In this document: one piece after another, positions 33,217 to 41,584 of the stretch
Position numbering within the stretch: the first letter of the stretch is position 1
How the letters are laid out: every line of letters starts with the position of its first letter
DNA from: an uncultured Bacilli bacterium
Lineage (GTDB): Bacteria > Bacillota_I > Bacilli_A > RF39 > UBA660
Length of the DNA: 43,723 nt
Assembly: GCA_934130175.1 (NCBI GenBank)
Contig: CAKOXP010000013.1
Span: forward strand, 1-43,723
Direction: 5' to 3'
Position numbers and translations under genes: made by a program
The notes under the pieces: model-generated
Database searches by the model: none
Told to the model about the DNA's origin: nothing
The model's input: the letters and a program-made list of their open reading frames with translations, nothing else

Positions 33217-33789
33217 ATGTTGGAAATGATATATCATTATATAGAAGTAGCAACAGAACTATTAAAATCAGGTGGAGTAATCTGTGGAGTTTTACTTGTT
33301 TTACTAGAATCAATTATTCCCGCATTACCACTTGGAGTATTTATTGCTTTTAACATAAATGCTTATGGATTAGTTGTAGGTATTCTTATTTCTTGGTTTG
33401 GAACATGTCTAGGTTGTTATCTTGCATATTCCTTCTTTAAATATCTATCAAAGAAATTTTTTACCAAATTACTGCAAAAGAAAAAATATGAAAAAATTAT
33501 TACTAAAATTAAGACAATCAGCTTTCCAAATTTAGTTGTTTTAATAGCTTTGCCATTTACACCGGCTTTTCTTATAAATATTGCTTGTGGAGTAGTTAAT
33601 ATTTCTAAAAGAAAATTCTTAACAGCTATTGGAATTGGAAAGGTATTTATTGTGATATTTTGGGGATGCATTGGTAAAAGTTTATTGGAAAGTGTTACAG
33701 ATATAAAAACAATTATAGTTGTTTCCTTATCAATATTAGTTGCTTATTTTATTTCAAAATTTGTAAGCAAGAAATTAGATATAGAGTAG
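33217..33789 (+). CDS. VTT-domain (TVP38/DedA-like) membrane protein
   Basis: 190 residues with five or six membrane segments. ESIIPALPLGVFIAFN near the N-terminus, then GTCLGCYLAYSFFKYL and the LPFTPAFLINIACG motif in the middle are the conserved elements of the VTT (SNARE-associated Golgi/DedA/TVP38) family. Members are lipid scramblases or flippases linked to membrane homeostasis and wall-lipid recycling. AGGG precedes the ATG. It is followed after 10 bases by rmuC, so the two are one unit. Confidence 0.85.
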   Translation: MLEMIYHYIEVATELLKSGGVICGVLLVLLESIIPALPLGVFIAFNINAYGLVVGILISWFGTCLGCYLAYSFFKYLSKKFFTKLLQKKKYEKIITKIKTISFPNLVVLIALPFTPAFLINIACGVVNISKRKFLTAIGIGKVFIVIFWGCIGKSLLESVTDIKTIIVVSLSILVAYFISKFVSKKLDIE

Positions 33790-33799
33790 AGGTGTTTAG

Positions 33800-34879
33800 A
33801 TGTTAGATTATATAATTATAGGATTACTTATTATAAATTTAATTCTTATAGTAATTTCATTATTTAAAAATATCAATGAAAGTAATATTACAGAACGACT
33901 TGGTAAATTAGAAGTAAATATGATTAAAGAGTTAGGTGACTTTAAAAATGATTTAACTCGTAATATGAATGATGATTTTAATAAGCTTAATGATCAAGTA
34001 GAACAAAGATTAATTGTTATTAATGAAAAAGTAAATGCAAGACTTGATCAAAACTTTGAAAAAACAAATAAGACATTTACATCAGTAATTGAAAGATTAA
34101 GTAAGATTGATGAGGCTCAAAAGAAGATTGAAACTTTATCAACAGATATTGTTTCACTTCAAAGTATTCTTACTGATAAAAAGAGTCGTGGTATCTTTGG
34201 AGAAGTTAATCTAAAACATATCTTAGTTAGTGTCTTTGGAGAAAATAATAATTCTATTTATAGTCTTCAACATACGATGAGTAATTCATATATCGCCGAT
34301 TGTTGCTTATTTGCGCCAGAACCACTTGGAACTATTGCGATAGATTCAAAATTCCCACTTGAAAATTATCAATTAATGGTTGATAAGAATTTATCAGCTG
34401 ATGAGAGGGTAAGATATGAAAAACTATTTAAGATGGATGTTAAAAAACATATAGATGCCATCAGTAGTAAATATATTATTCCTGGAGAAACTTCAAATCA
34501 AGCTATTATGTTTTTACCAGCAGAGGCAATTTTTGCAGAAATTAATGCCTATCATCCTGATATTATTGAATACTCATATAAAAAGCATGTTTGGATAACT
34601 TCACCAACAACCTTAATTTCAACTTTAACAGTTGTTGAAATGATTGTAAAAAATATTGAAAGAGATAAATATACTTCAATTATTCATGAGGAATTAAATA
34701 AATTAGGACTTGAATTTTCAAGATATAGAGAAAGATGGGATAAATTATCTCGTAGTATTCAAGCTGTTAATAGAGATGTAGAAAATGTATCAATTACTAC
34801 TGATAAAATAACTAAAAAGTTTGAAACAATCAATAAAGTAGAAGTAAATAAATTAGGACTATCTGACAACGAAGAATAG
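33800..34879 (+). CDS. rmuC: DNA recombination protein RmuC
   Basis: 359 residues. An N-terminal membrane helix (about 4-22), a coiled-coil region (about 30-120) and the RmuC domain: RGIFGEVNLKHIL, then AIDSKFPLENYQ, IMFLPAEAIFAEI and WITSPTTLISTL, with a Lys/Asp/Glu pattern of nuclease-like folds. RmuC limits recombination at inverted repeats in E. coli and carries a predicted PD-(D/E)XK-like core. Ribosome site AGAGGTG. Confidence 0.92.
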   Translation: MLDYIIIGLLIINLILIVISLFKNINESNITERLGKLEVNMIKELGDFKNDLTRNMNDDFNKLNDQVEQRLIVINEKVNARLDQNFEKTNKTFTSVIERLSKIDEAQKKIETLSTDIVSLQSILTDKKSRGIFGEVNLKHILVSVFGENNNSIYSLQHTMSNSYIADCCLFAPEPLGTIAIDSKFPLENYQLMVDKNLSADERVRYEKLFKMDVKKHIDAISSKYIIPGETSNQAIMFLPAEAIFAEINAYHPDIIEYSYKKHVWITSPTTLISTLTVVEMIVKNIERDKYTSIIHEELNKLGLEFSRYRERWDKLSRSIQAVNRDVENVSITTDKITKKFETINKVEVNKLGLSDNEE

Positions 34880-34889
34880 TCTTTTTTTT
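34855..34889 (+). terminator. Terminator of rmuC
   Basis: AGGACTAT (34855-34862) pairs with ATAGTCTT (34876-34883) with one G-U pair and a 13-base loop, followed by T to 34889. It overlaps the rmuC stop codon. Confidence 0.65.
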
Positions 34890-34956
34890 GTATATTTAAG
34901 AGAATTTGTTTGTATACTATAATTAGATGTTTCATAAATATAAGTAAGGAGAATTT

Positions 34957-35169
34957 ATGTTATCTAAAATAGTTTTTTTTATTATTGGTTTTTGTCTGAT
35001 GGTAATTGGTCTTTCTTATATAATCGTCTACAAGAATTTATTAACTTTTGGTTATAGCCTAAATGAATATTTTGAATTTCTAGTAACTAGATATGAGTGT
35101 TGGTATTTTGTTATAGGATTATTAATAGAAATTATTGTTGTTAATAGAAAGGGGAAGAAAAAGTGTTAA
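34957..35169 (+). CDS. Small two-helix membrane protein
   Basis: 70 residues: two membrane helices (about 4-26 and 47-63) around a loop FGYSLNEYFEFLVTRYE, and a Lys-rich C-terminus. AAGGAG precedes the ATG. The 3' end overlaps the next gene by seven bases, so the two are likely co-expressed. I recognise no family with a known role. A TATAAT at 34918-34923 lies 33 bases before the start but no clear -35 goes with it. Confidence 0.7.
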   Translation: MLSKIVFFIIGFCLMVIGLSYIIVYKNLLTFGYSLNEYFEFLVTRYECWYFVIGLLIEIIVVNRKGKKKC

Positions 35170-35828
35170 ATGTATATGATATATTATTAAATCTTCTAGA
35201 TAGTGAGCATGTGTATGAATTTTTTGAATGGAATAATAAAGATGATGTTGAACATATAAAGAAAATACCAATGATTAAAATTACTAGTAATAGTTTGGAT
35301 TCATTTATTAATGACATAGTTATTATTGATAAAGAATTTTTAAGTACAATTTATCAAAAAACAGAAGTTTTTAATCCTGATAGGATAGGTGTAATTGACT
35401 ATGCTTGTCTATTTACAGATGGATATAAAGTTTTGGGAGTTGAGTTTAATAAGGAAGGAAAATCACTTTTTAAAAGTTTTCTTCTACTAGATGAAGAAGA
35501 AGAAATACTAGAAATTAGTAATGAAATAAAATTAACTAATATTAAATATAAAGTAATAAAGAAAAAAAATAATTCAAAGTACTTAACAAGAGAAGAAGAG
35601 TACCGTAAGAATTATTTATTAAGAGAATTAAAATATGCTAAAAGACATGGAATGTATGAAAAAATTAATTACTTATATGAGGAAATATATCCAATCAGCA
35701 AGAAAAATATAGAAGAAAAATATAAATTATTAATAGATGATATTACTAATAATTATAGAGACTGTTATAATGAATTATTTAAAATATTAAAACTATCTCA
35801 TACCAAGAAAAAAACTACCTCAAACTAA
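35163..35828 (+). CDS. DUF3603-like protein of unknown function
   Basis: 221 residues, GTG start at 35163 after AAAGGGG and inside the previous gene's end. The start VYDILLNLLDSEHVYEFFEW, with HIKKIPMIKI and DYACLFTDGYKVLGVEF further in, fits DUF3603, a Firmicute family that has no established function; I assign it from memory of the family pattern. The last 80 residues are helical and Lys/Glu/Tyr-rich. Soluble, no signal peptide. It ends in a terminator shared with the convergent MerR gene. Confidence 0.62.
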   Translation: MLNVYDILLNLLDSEHVYEFFEWNNKDDVEHIKKIPMIKITSNSLDSFINDIVIIDKEFLSTIYQKTEVFNPDRIGVIDYACLFTDGYKVLGVEFNKEGKSLFKSFLLLDEEEEILEISNEIKLTNIKYKVIKKKNNSKYLTREEEYRKNYLLRELKYAKRHGMYEKINYLYEEIYPISKKNIEEKYKLLIDDITNNYRDCYNELFKILKLSHTKKKTTSN

Positions 35829-35852
35829 AAGACTACCAATTAGTAGTCTTTT
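35827..35852. terminator. Bidirectional terminator
   Basis: AAAAGACTAC (35827-35836) and GTAGTCTTTT (35843-35852) form a perfect 10-bp stem with loop CAATTA. It serves the rightward gene ending at 35828 and the leftward MerR gene ending at 35859. Confidence 0.85.
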
Positions 35853-35858
35853 AATTTG

Positions 35859-36974
35859 TTAAATCTTTTTATAATAGTAATTATATGGTCTTGAATTAGA
35901 TTCCTTTTGATTTAATAATATTTCCATATACGTTTCATTATTATATTCTTTAGGCTCATATATATAATTAATGAATTTAGTATTATCTTCTTCAATAATT
36001 AAGTAATTTTCTTTCCAGGTTATATTACTAAAGTTGGTAGTACCATCCTTATGTAATTCTAATGTTTTATATTTAGTATCTGGTATAAAGTGTTCCTCAT
36101 CATATTTAACGAATCTAGATGGTTCAATTATTTCACCTTGTAAGTACCATGTTCCTACATATTTATCTTCATGTATATCTTTTAAACTGTTTATTTTAAT
36201 TTTATTATATTCATCAGATACCTCATATTTTTTATTTAAATCATACGCTTCTACGTAAATATCTGCTTCTTCATTATTTCTGATTTCTATAAATTCACCA
36301 CGTATTTGGATATTATTTTCATTAGCATACTTAATAATTGCTTTATAACCATTTTCTATATTATTAGTTTTAATATGTAACATATTTTTAACTTTACCAT
36401 TATTTGTTAGATCAAATAATATAGGTTTTTCTTTTATAGAGTTGATAATATCATATGTTTCTTCATTAAATACCTTTCCAATAAAACACTTAATATTATT
36501 TTCTTTGTATCCTTTTTCATAAGTTATAAATACATCTTCTGTTTTATTAAATAGGGGATTATTATTATATATTTTTCGTATTCTTTTTAATTCTTCTCGC
36601 GAAGATAACACTTTATATACTCCTATATAATAAATTTTTTTAGGTTCAATTAATTCTACTTTTTCTTTTTCCATATTAATTCTTTTTACTAATATATCAA
36701 TTTTGTTGTTAAATTCAGTTTTTAAATCAATTAGTTTTTGATTTAATAAACTAGTATTGTTATTTTCTAAAATATCTTTTATTTCAACTAGAGTAAAGCC
36801 AACTTTTTGTAATTCTTTGATTTCCAAAAGCTTTTTAATTTGTTCATCACTATAATATCTATAACCAGAATAATAATCAACACTAGCTGGTTTAAGTAAA
36901 TCTATTTTATCATAATAACGAAGAGTCTTAATTGTAGTTTCACATATTCTAGAAAATTCACCTATTTGATACAT
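35859..36974 (-). CDS. MerR-family regulator with effector-binding and extra C-terminal domain
   Basis: 371 residues. The N-terminal winged helix-turn-helix is clear: MYQIGEFSRICETTIKTLRYYDKIDLLKP, then YRYYSDEQ and the dimerisation helix (about 75-110). Residues about 112-235 look like a GyrI/BmrR-type effector domain (PKKIYYIGVYKV, IRGEFIEI). An extra domain (about 265-371, YVGTWYLQ start) has the pattern of a lipocalin-like barrel. Such three-part regulators sense small hydrophobic molecules and activate efflux or detoxification genes. Here no transporter lies beside it, so the obvious target is its own promoter. AAAGGAG precedes the ATG. It is the leftward neighbour of trpS, with its own promoter between. 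Confidence 0.85.
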   Translation of the reverse strand: MYQIGEFSRICETTIKTLRYYDKIDLLKPASVDYYSGYRYYSDEQIKKLLEIKELQKVGFTLVEIKDILENNNTSLLNQKLIDLKTEFNNKIDILVKRINMEKEKVELIEPKKIYYIGVYKVLSSREELKRIRKIYNNNPLFNKTEDVFITYEKGYKENNIKCFIGKVFNEETYDIINSIKEKPILFDLTNNGKVKNMLHIKTNNIENGYKAIIKYANENNIQIRGEFIEIRNNEEADIYVEAYDLNKKYEVSDEYNKIKINSLKDIHEDKYVGTWYLQGEIIEPSRFVKYDEEHFIPDTKYKTLELHKDGTTNFSNITWKENYLIIEEDNTKFINYIYEPKEYNNETYMEILLNQKESNSRPYNYYYKKI

Positions 36975-36995
36975 AGTATTTCTCCTTTCGCTTTT

Positions 36996-37026
36996 AAAAT
37001 ATCACTACCCTTAAGGGGAGAGTCAA
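36996..37026 (-). promoter_or_regulatory. MerR-type promoter and operator of the regulator gene
   Basis: On the minus strand TTGACT (37021-37026) and TATTTT (36996-37001) are separated by 19 bases, the long spacer that MerR proteins act on by untwisting DNA. The spacer holds a dyad, CTCCCCTTAAGGGTAG on that strand (37005-37020), centred on CCCTTAAGGG. It lies 22 bases before the MerR start, so autoregulation is very likely. Confidence 0.8.
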
Positions 37027-37052
37027 GTAAAATTAATTTTTTTTATTCAATG

Positions 37053-37076
37053 AAAAAAATTACTAATCTTAGTAAT
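37053..37076 (-). terminator. Terminator of trpS
   Basis: On the minus strand ATTACT and AGTAAT (37059-37076) form a six-bp stem with a six-base loop followed by a run of T (A at 37053-37058 on the plus strand), overlapping the trpS stop codon. Confidence 0.6.
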
Positions 37077-38073
37077 CTATTTTCATAGCTTTTTTTACAT
37101 TTTTCATATTTTCTTTAGCAACATTTCTTGCATATTCAGTTCCTTCATTAAGGATTTTTTCAACCTCTTGGGGATTATCTTCATAGTATTTTCTTCTTTC
37201 TTTTATTGGTTCTAAGAAATTAGATAAATTTTTGATTAGTTCTTTTTTACATTGAACACAACCACGACTTCCTGCTTTGCATTCACGACAAATATTTTTA
37301 AGTTCAGCTTCTTTTGTTACTAGTTTATGATAATAATAAACCATACAAACATCAGGGTTAGCAGGATCATCCTTTTTTATTTTTTTAGGATCAGTAACTG
37401 CAGACATAACTTTTTTAGAAATTGTATCCAAATCATCTACTAAAAAGATAGCATTTCCTAAGCTTTTTCCCATTTTTTCATTACCATCAAGTCCTTTAAG
37501 TCTTGATGTTGTACTTAATACTTGTTCAGGTTCTATTAAAACATCTCCATAAATACTATTAAATTTTCTAACTATTTCGCGGCATTGTTCAAGTAAAGGT
37601 AGTTGGTCATCCCCAACAGGAACAACTTCACCTCTAAAAGCTGTTATATCAGCTGCTTGTGAAACAGGGTATCCCAAAAATCCATAAGTAATACTTTCAC
37701 CATTAGTTCCAAATAACTCTTGTTTTTGCTTAACTTCATTTTTTACAGTTGGATTTCTAAATAATCTAGATACAGTTACTAAATTAGAATAAAAGACAGT
37801 AAGTTCAGCTATTTCAGGAATTTTAGATTGAATAAAGATATGAACCTTTTTAGGATCAATTCCTATTGCTAGTAAATCTTTAGTTATTTCATAAACATTA
37901 CGTCTTACTTTTTCTGGATCATTAAAATTATCAGTTAGAGCTTGAACATCAGCTATTTCCAAAAAGAAATTATAATCATCTTGCATTTTTACATAATTAA
38001 CTCCGGCTCCAAATAAATGACCTAGATGAAGATTACCTGTAGGTCTTAGTCCTGTAAGAATAGTTTTTTTCAT
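37069..38073 (-). CDS. trpS: Tryptophanyl-tRNA synthetase
   Basis: 334 residues from the ATG at 38073 (AGAGGAAGTG upstream); an upward extension of the frame to 38160 has no ribosome site. Class I synthetase: TGLRPTGNLHLGHL with the HIGH-type HLGH at 16-19, GDDQLPLLEQ in the middle and the KMSKS-type KMGKS at 200-204 (EKMGKSLGN). A Cys cluster (CRECKAGSRGCVQC, residues about 261-274) is found in a subset of bacterial TrpRS and may bind metal. Length is normal for TrpRS. The upstream 110 bases are too short for a T-box and show none. Confidence 0.95.
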   Translation of the reverse strand: MKKTILTGLRPTGNLHLGHLFGAGVNYVKMQDDYNFFLEIADVQALTDNFNDPEKVRRNVYEITKDLLAIGIDPKKVHIFIQSKIPEIAELTVFYSNLVTVSRLFRNPTVKNEVKQKQELFGTNGESITYGFLGYPVSQAADITAFRGEVVPVGDDQLPLLEQCREIVRKFNSIYGDVLIEPEQVLSTTSRLKGLDGNEKMGKSLGNAIFLVDDLDTISKKVMSAVTDPKKIKKDDPANPDVCMVYYYHKLVTKEAELKNICRECKAGSRGCVQCKKELIKNLSNFLEPIKERRKYYEDNPQEVEKILNEGTEYARNVAKENMKNVKKAMKIDY

Positions 38074-38127
38074 AGTATCACTTCCTCTTAAATATTTTAA
38101 CACATAAGTATATTTCTGGAAAGAAAT

Positions 38128-38156
38128 TTGCAAAAAATCATAAAATATGTTATAAT
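38128..38156 (+). promoter_or_regulatory. Sigma-A-type promoter of the paralogous unknown pair
   Basis: TTGCAA (38128-38133), 17 bases, and TATAAT (38151-38156) preceded by TGT (an extended -10). It is 29 bases before the ATG at 38185 and in the divergent gap with trpS. Confidence 0.75.
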
Positions 38157-38184
38157 ACAACTTACTTTTAGGAGGGGATATATA

Positions 38185-38700
38185 ATGATTGGTGTTGTAA
38201 CATCAAAACTAGAAGAACTAATTAAAGAAAGTGAAAAAGAAAATGGAAAAATTAGTGTTGATAATTATACATTAACAAGTGGTGATGCAATACTTTCATC
38301 ATATGAATATGAACTGTCAGTATCAGAAGAAGGATTATTAGATTTTATTTATCAAGCTGATCATTTACAGTTTAGTAGTGAAACTGCAAGTATAATAAAA
38401 AATAAAGTTAGTATTGCAGAACAAAAATCATTTTTTACAAAATTATTTATTTACGAAACATTAGCAGAGCATGAAACAAGTTTTGTTCTACCATATGATG
38501 AATATATAACTACATTAAATACTGGATTTTCAGATGGAATACAAAAAACAGTAAGTGATTTAGTAGAAATATATGCATCAGATAAACTTAAAAAAGATAA
38601 AAAATTTAATAGTACAATAAAGAAATTGAAAAAATGCCAAATTGATTGTGATTCTAACTATGATGTAGGATATCAAAAAATTAAAGGACATGTTAAATAA
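38185..38700 (+). CDS. Unknown soluble protein, first of a paralogous pair
   Basis: 171 residues from the ATG at 38185 with a strong AGGAGGGG; the frame start at 38128 lies on the promoter and is excluded. No signal peptide or membrane helix; mostly helical and acidic/Lys-rich. Near residues 80-95 it has EQKSFFTKLFIYETL and later LVEIYASDKLKKDKKF. The following gene has the matching EQEKSLFTKLIVSDYL and LAELFDRYASSELKNNKDF, so the two are diverged paralogues. I recognise no family and see no catalytic motif. Confidence 0.75.
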   Translation: MIGVVTSKLEELIKESEKENGKISVDNYTLTSGDAILSSYEYELSVSEEGLLDFIYQADHLQFSSETASIIKNKVSIAEQKSFFTKLFIYETLAEHETSFVLPYDEYITTLNTGFSDGIQKTVSDLVEIYASDKLKKDKKFNSTIKKLKKCQIDCDSNYDVGYQKIKGHVK

Positions 38701-38713
38701 GGAGAGATAGAAT

Positions 38714-39484
38714 ATGTTATTTGTTAATATAGACTTGATTTTAGAATTATTAAATACTAATTATTTAAAGAAAAACAGTGAAAATAAACTAAAATATTAT
38801 GATTTAATTTGTGATTCTTGTTTGAAAGATGATTTAAAGTTAACACCAAGAGAAAAAAAGATTATTGAAAGTTTTATTGATGATAATCCTTTAGATACTA
38901 TTTACTTTGAACAAGAAAAATCATTATTTACGAAACTAATTGTCAGTGATTATTTATTAAGAACTGGTGAATGTTCAGAAAAGCATGTTGAAAATAATCA
39001 AGATTTAGCTGAATTATTTGATAGATATGCTTCATCAGAATTAAAAAACAACAAAGATTTTGCTACTGTTATTTTAGGTTTAGATGGTAGATATATGAGG
39101 TATATGGGTGAAAAAATTAAGAATAGCAGAAGTATGATGAGTATAGCAATCATAAATGATTCAACAGATGATATAGAAAGCTTTACCAAAACAAATACCA
39201 GATTAAAACGTGATTCTGAAATGGCTTTAGAATACTTTAAGAAGATGAAAAGTAATCAAGATGATAAATTTTCTGTAGAAGAAGTATACAGTAGTATCTT
39301 TAAAAAAGATGAAAATGGCTTTCCAACTACAATCTTTAAGAATGATGAACAATCTTCTTGGTTAGATAATTCAGAGTTCTTACCATCCTTAGTACGTATT
39401 GATAGAAGATTTAATGATTATGTTGTTGATGGTAGAATTTCAAGAAAAAATAGTGATAAGGGAATTTCAAAAATTAAAAAGTAG
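38714..39484 (+). CDS. Unknown soluble protein, second of a paralogous pair
   Basis: 256 residues, ATG after AAGGAGAG, 13 bases behind its paralogue. The first 120 residues correspond to the whole of the upstream protein's core (KSLFTKL and YASSELKNNKDF motifs). The remaining part adds a Lys/Asp/Ser-rich region with SRSMMSIAIINDSTDD and a basic C-terminus (ISRKNSDKGISKIKK). No signal peptide, membrane helix or known motif. The two proteins probably form a complex or act together; function unknown. Confidence 0.72.
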   Translation: MLFVNIDLILELLNTNYLKKNSENKLKYYDLICDSCLKDDLKLTPREKKIIESFIDDNPLDTIYFEQEKSLFTKLIVSDYLLRTGECSEKHVENNQDLAELFDRYASSELKNNKDFATVILGLDGRYMRYMGEKIKNSRSMMSIAIINDSTDDIESFTKTNTRLKRDSEMALEYFKKMKSNQDDKFSVEEVYSSIFKKDENGFPTTIFKNDEQSSWLDNSEFLPSLVRIDRRFNDYVVDGRISRKNSDKGISKIKK

Positions 39485-39503
39485 TAGTTTTATGTAAAGT
39501 TTT

Positions 39504-39530
39504 AAGGAATTAGTTCTAATTCCTTTTTTT
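39504..39530 (+). terminator. Terminator after the paralogous pair
   Basis: AAGGAATTA (39504-39512) and TAATTCCTT (39517-39525) form a nine-bp stem with loop GTTC, followed by T to 39530. The next promoter starts right behind it. Confidence 0.82.
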
Positions 39531-39533
39531 GTA

Positions 39534-39542
39534 TGGTATAAT
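39534..39542 (+). promoter_or_regulatory. Extended -10 promoter of the ydjGHI-like operon
   Basis: TGGTATAAT (39534-39542) is a perfect extended -10, 27 bases before the GTG at 39569. The -35 position (39514-39519) falls inside the upstream terminator hairpin and reads TTCTAA, a weak match. Confidence 0.5.
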
Positions 39543-39568
39543 TTCATTATGATGGGAAGTGATAGTTA

Positions 39569-40633
39569 GTGGAAGCTTTGGACAATAAATGTCCAGCATG
39601 TGGTGCAAAAATAAAGTTCAATCCAAAAAATCAAAAATGGGATTGCGAATATTGTGGTAGTAAATTTAGTTTAGAAGAAATGCAAAAGTATGATAATGCT
39701 AGTTCTTCTGAAGCTAATAAGATTGAAGTGAAATTGAATTCAACCAATAAACTAGAAGATATGGATGTTTATCATTGTAAAAACTGTGGAGCTGAAGTTA
39801 TTGCAGATGAGACAACAACTGCAACATTTTGTTTGTACTGTGGAAGTACAACTATCTTAAAGGATAGAATGACAGATGGTATTGCTCCATCAAAGATAGT
39901 TCCTTTTAAAAATGTTAAAGAAGATGCTATTAAAGCATTTAAGGGGCTTTATAAAGGTAGACCATTAATGCCAAAACTTTTTAATGAAGAAAAAAACATC
40001 GAAAAATTAACAGGTGTTTATATTCCATTTTGGTCATATGAGTTAAGTGTTTCTGGAAATATTGATTTTAAGACCAGTGATACCAAAACTTGGAGTGATT
40101 ATGACTATAACTATACAAAAGTCGATGAATACTTAACTAAAAAAGAAGCTAGTATGAATTATAATGGAGTATTAGTTGATGGTTCATCAAGATTTGATGA
40201 TGACTTAATGGATTCTTTAGAACCATTCAATTTTAAAGAATTGGTAGATTATAATCATGCTTATTTATCAGGTTTTTTAGCAGAAAAATATGATGTAGAT
40301 CAGAATAAAGCAATAAAAAGAGCAAATTTAAGAGCAATGAATACATCTATAGCTCAAATAAGAAAAACTGTAACTAAACATATAGATTATGTTGAATCAA
40401 ACAATTTAAATATAGCAAATACAGGTACTGATTATATATTATTACCAGTTTGGATGATGAATATTGATTATAAAGGTAAGAAGTATACCTTTGCGATGAA
40501 TGGTCAAACAGGAGAAATAGTTGGTAATATTCCAATTGATAAGAAAAAAGCATTTATAATATTTGTTTCTATATTTGTGCTTACATTTATTATTGGCGTA
40601 GTTATTTCTATTTTAATGGGGGCTCAAATATGA
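39569..40633 (+). CDS. Zinc-ribbon membrane protein, YdjG-like
   Basis: 354 residues, GTG start (no in-frame ATG upstream). Two zinc ribbons come first: CPACG...CEYCG (Cys8, 11, 26, 29) and CKNCG...CLYCG (about residues 70-92). A middle domain with IPFWSYELSVSG follows (about 150 onward), and a C-terminal membrane helix (about 329-351). Order and neighbours match Bacillus subtilis YdjG of the pspA-ydjGHI operon, where YdjG and YdjH form the membrane anchor for the SPFH-like YdjI in the envelope stress response. The stop overlaps the next start (ATGA). No pspA is present in the window. Confidence 0.8.
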   Translation: MEALDNKCPACGAKIKFNPKNQKWDCEYCGSKFSLEEMQKYDNASSSEANKIEVKLNSTNKLEDMDVYHCKNCGAEVIADETTTATFCLYCGSTTILKDRMTDGIAPSKIVPFKNVKEDAIKAFKGLYKGRPLMPKLFNEEKNIEKLTGVYIPFWSYELSVSGNIDFKTSDTKTWSDYDYNYTKVDEYLTKKEASMNYNGVLVDGSSRFDDDLMDSLEPFNFKELVDYNHAYLSGFLAEKYDVDQNKAIKRANLRAMNTSIAQIRKTVTKHIDYVESNNLNIANTGTDYILLPVWMMNIDYKGKKYTFAMNGQTGEIVGNIPIDKKKAFIIFVSIFVLTFIIGVVISILMGAQI

Positions 40634-41538
40634 AAAAGTATATAAAAATTAGCTTCTTATTAGTGATAACATTAGTACTAAGTTTAAATAATGTATTTGC
40701 TAGTACAAATACAAAGGTAAGGACTGAGTCTGATTATTTAGTTCCTGATAACATAAAAATAACAGATTCTAATAAAGACAAAATTCTAGCAACACCAGCT
40801 GTCGATGCAGAAGAAAAAGTATATGACTTTGCAGATTTATTTACTGACAATGAAGAGCAAGATTTATATAATCAAATAACTGAATATATTTCTTTATATA
40901 AAATGGATTTAGCTGTTGTTACTATAAATGAAAATAATAAAGATGATGTAGAAAAATATGCAGATGACTTTTATGATTATAATAACTTTGGTATAAATAG
41001 CAGTAGAGATGGAGTTTTATTCCTAATAGATATGGATACAAGACAAATTCATATGACAACAACTGGTCAGGCTATAAAGATGTATGATGATGAAAGAATT
41101 GATGATGCTCTTGATTTAGTCTATCAACATATGACTGATCAAGAATATTATACTGGAACAAGTAAATTTATAAATAAAATAAGTGAGGATGCTAAATCTG
41201 GTGTTCCAGCTAGTAATAAGAATATGGTCATTGATAAAGATGGAAATGTTCATATAATAAAAAAAGTTAATTGGTTTTTACTACTAATAATATCTTCTGT
41301 TTTTTCAGTAGTTATTACAATTATATTAGTGGCTAAGAACAAATTAGTAAGGAAGGCAACCACTGCAGAGGAATACCTTAATAAAGACAGTGTTAAAATA
41401 AATGGACAAGATGTTTTCTTACATACTCATACTACTAAACATAAAATAGAACATAGTAGTAGTGGTGGATCAGGAGGATCATCTAGCCACAGTGGAAGCA
41501 GTGGAATGTCGCATGGTGGAGGAAGCCATGGTTTTTAA
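40630..41538 (+). CDS. TPM-domain membrane protein, YdjH-like
   Basis: 302 residues. A signal-like helix (about 5-24) and a TPM domain (about 60-190: VYDFADLFTDNEEQDLYNQI, then SRDGVLFLIDMDTRQIHMTT), one membrane helix (about 213-233) and a tail ending in Ser/Gly/His repeats (SGGSGGSSSHSGSSGMSHGG). The TPM fold and the SHGGG-type tail are usual for YgcG/YdjH-like proteins. It sits between the YdjG-like and YdjI-like genes, as in Bacillus. Translation is coupled to the upstream gene. Confidence 0.83.
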   Translation: MKKYIKISFLLVITLVLSLNNVFASTNTKVRTESDYLVPDNIKITDSNKDKILATPAVDAEEKVYDFADLFTDNEEQDLYNQITEYISLYKMDLAVVTINENNKDDVEKYADDFYDYNNFGINSSRDGVLFLIDMDTRQIHMTTTGQAIKMYDDERIDDALDLVYQHMTDQEYYTGTSKFINKISEDAKSGVPASNKNMVIDKDGNVHIIKKVNWFLLLIISSVFSVVITIILVAKNKLVRKATTAEEYLNKDSVKINGQDVFLHTHTTKHKIEHSSSGGSGGSSSHSGSSGMSHGGGSHGF

Positions 41539-41584
41539 AAAATATTAAATAAAAAATTAATTAACAAGAAAAGAGGTTTTAAAT

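Noticed and set aside
38074..38160. N-terminal extension of trpS and a T-box leader
   Set aside because: The added residues precede a standard TrpRS start with a good ribosome site, and the gap is too short for a T-box and shows no TGGN-type core.
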